64,000 nt of DNA from Amphirosellinia nigrospora (taxonomy: Eukaryota; Ascomycota; Sordariomycetes; Xylariales; Xylariaceae). The stretch covers positions 372,001 to 436,000 of the forward strand of contig SCHM01000002.1 of the NCBI GenBank assembly GCA_004123355.1. Reading direction: 5' to 3'. Made by a program: the position numbers and the translations under genes. Of this stretch, positions 59,125 through 64,000 are shown piece after piece (positions within the stretch are counted from its first letter, which is position 1; every line of letters begins with the position of its first letter). The notes under the pieces were generated by a model that saw only the letters and a list, made by a program, of their open reading frames with translations, had not been told where the DNA came from and did not search any database.

Positions 59125-62100
59125 ATTTTTTTTCGAAAAAAAGAATAATTTAACTAGGGTTAAAATTATAACTATTTTTAGCGAAAAAAAAATTGCTTTA
59201 AGTTTTATTAATATAATTTTTCGTAAAACTTTTACTATTAAATTATTATATTAGTTTTTATATATTATTTAAAGTTTTTTTATTTAATAATATTTAAGCT
59301 TTTATAATATTTATATGTTTTTTTTTTACGTTATTTTTTTTATTATAATTTATTATTATTTAAAATAGTTTATTAAAATTATTATTTTATATTATATTTA
59401 GCTATATTTATAATTATATAAAAGTTTAACTAAATTAAAATTTATATTATAAAATTTTTTAATATTTTTATATTATTTTTAAAGTTTTTATAAAAATTAT
59501 ATATTATTAAAATTTAAATTTTTTTAGTTTATTTAATATTATAATTTTTAATAATAAAGTCGAAAAATTTAAATTTTTTTAATTATAAACTTTTTTTTGG
59601 TTTTAAGCTTTATTATTTTTTTTTAAGTTTTTTTATTTTTTAATTTAATAATAAATTATTTAAATATTTTTATAATTAGTTTATATAATATTAATTAAAT
59701 ATTTTTTAAATTATAAAACGTTTAATATAAAAATATTTTTATTTTTTTTATATATTTTAAACTTTTATTAAATTATAAAAAAGTTTAACTTATTTAATAA
59801 ACGATTTATTTTTTAAAATTATTTTTTTTTAAATTAATATATAATTTTTTATATTAAAATTAAATTTATATTAATTTTTATTAGTTTAATTAATTATATA
59901 TTTTTAAATATATTATAAGTTTTTTTAGCTAATTTAATAAATTACGCTATTTTTTTATTTTTTTTATATATTTATTTGAATTGTTTTTTTTTTTTTAAAA
60001 GTTTTTATAGCTTTTCGTTTATAGTTCGATTTTTTTAGTCGAAATTAAATAATATTAAAAAACTTATTTTTTTTTATAAAAAATAGTTTTATTAAAAATA
60101 AAAAATTAAAGCTTATATATAATTTATAATAAATATATATTTAAATTAATTATTTTAATAATAGTTTATATATAGTTATAATTTTTAATTAATATATTTA
60201 TTTATAATTTTTATTTATTTTATAGTTTTATAATATTTTATAATAATTAATATATATTTTATATTTATTAGTTTATATAGTTTGTTTATAAAAGCAAAAA
60301 TAAATTAAAATTTATAGTTTAAAATTATAGTTATAAATATTTCGAAAATTTAAAAAAGTTTTTTATATATTTTAATAACGTTTTTTATAATTATTTTTAT
60401 AATATAAAATATAATTTATATTTATTATTTAAATAGTTTATTATAATTAATATATTATTATATTTATATTTATTTTTAAATATTTATTTAAAATTAATAA
60501 TAAAATAACGCTATATATATTTAAATATTAAAAAAATATAAATTTATTAAAAGTTTTATTTTTAAATATTTTAATAAGTTTATATTTTATATAATTTATT
60601 ATATAATAATTATAATTTTTATTTAGTTTTAATAATTAATAACGTTTAATAATAAGTTTATATATTTTATTTTTATTAAAATATAATAAATATTTATAAT
60701 ATATTTTTTAATAAAATATATTTTTAAATATAAAAAATTAAAAATAATTAAACGTTTATAAAATATAGTTAATTTATTTTTTAATTTTTATAAGTTTTTT
60801 AGTTTATTATTTTTTATTTATTAATAGTAAATTTTTATATTTATATTTTTATAGTTTTTTTTAAAAATTTATTTTATTAATTATAATTTTATAAAAATAT
60901 TTAGTTTATTATATATTTTAATAAAATTTATTTAATATAATTTTATTTTATAAAAATTAATTATATTATATATTTATTAGTTAAAATATTATAAAATAAT
61001 ATTATATTTTTTTTTAGTTTTTTATATTATTAAGTTTTTTATTTTTATAATAAAACGTTAATTAATATATTATTTTATTAAAATAATATAATATTAAAAA
61101 GTTATATTTTAAAAAAAAATTAATTTATTTAGTTTATTTTAAATTAAAATATTATTTTTATTAAAAAACTTTAATATTTAATTATTAATAAATATTAAAA
61201 AAAGCTTATTATAATTATTAATTAATTTAAGTTTTTATTTTTTAAAATATAATATAATTATTAATAATTTTTTATTATAAATATTATAATTTAATTTAAT
61301 ATTATAAAATATTTTTAAAAAATATATTATAAAATATTAAGTTTTATTATATAATTATAATAAATATTAAAATTAATATTATTAAATAAATTAGTTTTAA
61401 TTTTTATTAATAAGTTATAATTAAATATTTTAATAAAAAAAATTTTATTAAAGTTTTTTTAAATTAATAAAATAATTTTTTATATTTTTTAGTTTATTTA
61501 AAAATATATTTTTTTATATTAATTAGTTTAAAAATATTATATATTTTAAATATTAATAAAGTTTTAATAAAAGTTATAAAATTTTAAAAAAATTATATAT
61601 TTTTAACTAATATAAAAGTTTTTTATTTTAATATAACGTTAATTTTAATAAAGTTTATTTAAATTTTTTAATATTAATAATATAGCTTAAAAATTTAATT
61701 TTAATAATATAAAATTTAAATTTTTTTAAATTAATTTATAATTTAGTTTAAATTAATTATTTTAATATATAATATATATAAATAATATTTTTTTATTATT
61801 TTTAAATAAATAATAATATTATTAACGTAAATATTATAAAAATTATTTAAAAAGTTAAATAATATATTATTAATATATTATTAAACGTTAAAAATTTATT
61901 AATAAAACTAAATAATATATTAATAATTAATATATTAAGTAGCTAAAAGGTATAATATTATACGTAATAATAAATAAAATAAATATTAATATATATTGAT
62001 TTATTTTTTTAACTATTTGTACGAAAGCTAGGCTTTTATACGGAGAATTTTTTTATATAAAAAGAATTTTGCTATAATATACTATATAACTAAATTAAGC

Positions 62101-62544
62101 GGACATACTAGCTTAACTTTATTATATAAATAACTAATAATAAATAATATTATAATTATAATATTAGTTTTTTTTTTTAGCTATAACGTACTTTTATATA
62201 ATTATTTTTTTTAATATAAAAAATCTAAACGTAAAAAAATATTAAATATATTATATAATAAATATATAAATAAAAAAGCGCCTAATAATATATTAAATTA
62301 TTATTTTCTTAAAATGCCCGGTGTTTATATAACCGTACGTAAAAAAAAAAGTTAGCAAATATAAATAAAAAGCTAACTTATATATAACTATTATATATAA
62401 TTTTTTATTTAATTTGTTTAAATATTTTAAAAATTAAATAATACGTTGTTTTTATATTTATTATTATACGTAAATTAAATTATTTTTATATTGCTTTTCT
62501 GTTTTTTTTTTTTTTTTTTTTTTTTTACGCGCATATATTTATAT

Positions 62545-62595
62545 TTATATATATATATATATATATACGTATATATATATTTTATATATATGTTT
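62545..62595. repeat. (TA)n microsatellite
   Basis: Alternating TA interrupted by single ACG and TTT steps, preceded by a poly-T run of about 25 (about 62500-62525). Confidence 0.8.
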
Positions 62596-62689
62596 TAATT
62601 AATCTTATAAATTTATATAGTATTAAATCTAATAATTATTATATAATAAATATATATATTAATAATAATATTAATAATAGCACTAGTAA

Positions 62690-62747
62690 TATTAATAATA
62701 TTAATAATAATATTATTGTTATTATTATTATTATTATTATTATATAA
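62690..62747. repeat. (AAT/ATT)n microsatellite
   Basis: Trinucleotide AAT units turning into a TTA/ATT array, forming a large potential hairpin. Confidence 0.75.
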
Positions 62748-63080
62748 AGTTTTTCGAGTTTTTTTAAATATTGTACTAATAAATAATTAAAGTAAAATTG
62801 CTATTAATATTAATAATAACCGCTATAAAACTTATTAACTTTATCGGGGTCTTTTATTTACGCTTTATATTTTTTGCCCTTAGTAGTATTATATAGTTTT
62901 AAAACTTTATATGCTTAAAAAATAGCGGCGCTATTAAAGTTTATAGCTTTTTTATTAAAAATTAAGTTTATAAAGTTTTTATATTAACGTTATATATAAA
63001 TATATATATATTTTTATTTATTATTTTATACGAATAATTTTTAGTATATGTTTTAGTTAATTTATTTTATTATATAATTG

Positions 63081-63165
63081 CTACACTTTAACAAAGGGGG
63101 TGACCCCGCAGGGGGTCCCCACTATAAAGTGGAGCTTACTCCACTAATAAGTGGAGTTTAGTCCT
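63081..63165. other. GC-rich palindromic island, possible transposon terminus
   Basis: The 85-bp island contains GGGGGTGACCCCGCAGGGGG, itself rich in inverted GGGG/CCCC, then AGTGGAGCTTACTCCACT, a 7-bp perfect stem with a CTTA loop, then a third GTGGAG copy. It has kept its G/C in an otherwise RIP-erased region. Structure suggests a transposon end or a structured element; the family is not identified. Confidence 0.5.
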
Positions 63166-64000
63166 ATAGATTAAATAAAGAAGCTAGGGACTAAATAAAT
63201 CTCTTACTTTTAGCAGGAGCTTTATTTAATACTTGCTTTTTTTTTTATTATTTAATATAAACTTAATATTATATTATTTTTAGTAAAGCTTATTAAATAA
63301 TATAGTAAGTCTTATAATTTTTGTTTTTTAAGTTATTTTAGTTTTATTTTTTTTCGGCCGGCAGTTTATTTATATAGTTATTTCCGATCGCTTTAATAAT
63401 ATTTTGTACCGTTTTATAACTTTTATAATATTTTAAAAATATTTAAACTTTATGCTAGCTTATTTTATATCGATTTATATTTAATAAAATAAAAAAAGCT
63501 TAAAAAAGCTTATATTAATATTATTTTATATCGATTTATATTTTAATAAAATAATAAAAGCATAAATATTTTAATATTTATTTATTTAGAAAAAATTATA
63601 TTACTATTTTATAACTTTACGCAGTTTAAACAAAATATAATAGTATTAGTTTTTAATAATTTATATCGAATTAACTAGTTCTTAGCTTAGTATTAACGCT
63701 ACGATTTTTAATATTGCGCCGATTTAGTTATAACTAAATATTTACGCTTTAATATTATTTTTAAAATAGCTTTACTATTTTTATATTAACCGTATCCAGT
63801 TAAAGCTAACGTTTATAATAATACGCTATTATTTTATAACTTTAGCTATATTATACTTTAGTTTTTTTATACGTTATTTTATAACTTTTACGAAAAAACT
63901 AATTATTTATTTTTATTATAATTTATTATTATTTAATAACTTTAATAAATTTAGCAAAACTATTTATTTATATTATATTTAAATTATTATATAGTTTTAT

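Larger units (their letters stand above)
53150..64000. mobile_element. RIP-degraded AT-rich transposon graveyard
   Basis: Nearly 11 kb of almost only A and T, with stop codons in all frames and no gene. Remaining G/C occurs mostly as GC or CG steps (AAGCTT, ACG). Repeat-induced point mutation converts C to T (mainly in CpA) on both strands of duplicated DNA in Pezizomycotina, and the comparison of the two repeat copies described separately confirms that direction of change. The left edge is sharp. About 55.9-58.86 kb the plus strand is A-richer and about 59.15-61.7 kb T-richer. Islands of normal composition occur at 54662-54957 and 63081-63165. The window ends inside the block. Confidence 0.88.

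Noticed and set aside
53150-64000. Possibility that the AT-rich block is mitochondrial DNA or a centromere
   Set aside because: No mitochondrial genes or tRNAs are visible, and the repeat pair with one-directional transitions points to RIP. A centromere cannot be excluded but is not supported.

Overview
The window is nuclear DNA from a filamentous ascomycete (Pezizomycotina, most likely Sordariomycetes). The gene set is typical of moulds: a Cdc11/Nud1 septation scaffold, Rpt6, a rhodanese-PTP phosphatase, a Vnx1-type antiporter and a Pth11-like rhodopsin-domain protein. Introns are short (about 50-110 nt) with GT, a CTAAC-like branch point and AG. About 11 kb of nearly pure A+T DNA carries the marks of repeat-induced point mutation (RIP). 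The genus cannot be fixed from sequence alone.

Layout. 1-31 kb is conserved housekeeping DNA: cdc11 (minus, runs off the left edge), a protamine-P1-like gene, a 6.3 kb stretch with no recognisable gene, the tyrosine phosphatase, RPT6 (minus), VNX1 and a large 'ipa'-like protein with a HicA-like C-terminus (minus). Between RPT6 and VNX1 lies an inverted-repeat element that looks like a MITE. 31.8-46.2 kb is an accessory, secondary-metabolism-like block: two secreted FAD-linked (BBE-type) oxidases at its two ends, enclosing a UbiA prenyltransferase, an SDR, a cupin protein, a cytochrome P450 and a Pth11-like membrane protein. No polyketide synthase, terpene cyclase or NRPS is seen. 46.5-48.3 kb holds transposon and gene relics. 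49.5-53.1 kb returns to ordinary genes: a small acidic conserved protein, an EFM3/FAM86-type methyltransferase and an RBR-type zinc protein. From about 53.15 kb to the end the DNA is RIP-degraded transposon DNA.

Two things stand out. First, one roughly 300-bp, GC-normal repeat (54662-54957) sits inside the AT desert, and a second copy 4.2 kb away (58861-59124) differs from it almost only by C-to-T and G-to-A changes; it is a direct before/after picture of RIP. Second, the 31.8-46.2 kb block looks like a meroterpenoid-type pathway without its core synthase.

Caution for every coding call: most genes contain single-base frame breaks, including RPT6, which is normally single-copy and essential, and many lie in C or G runs. 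I read most of these as assembly indels rather than gene decay, so CDS coordinates are outer limits of a gene whose frame changes inside.
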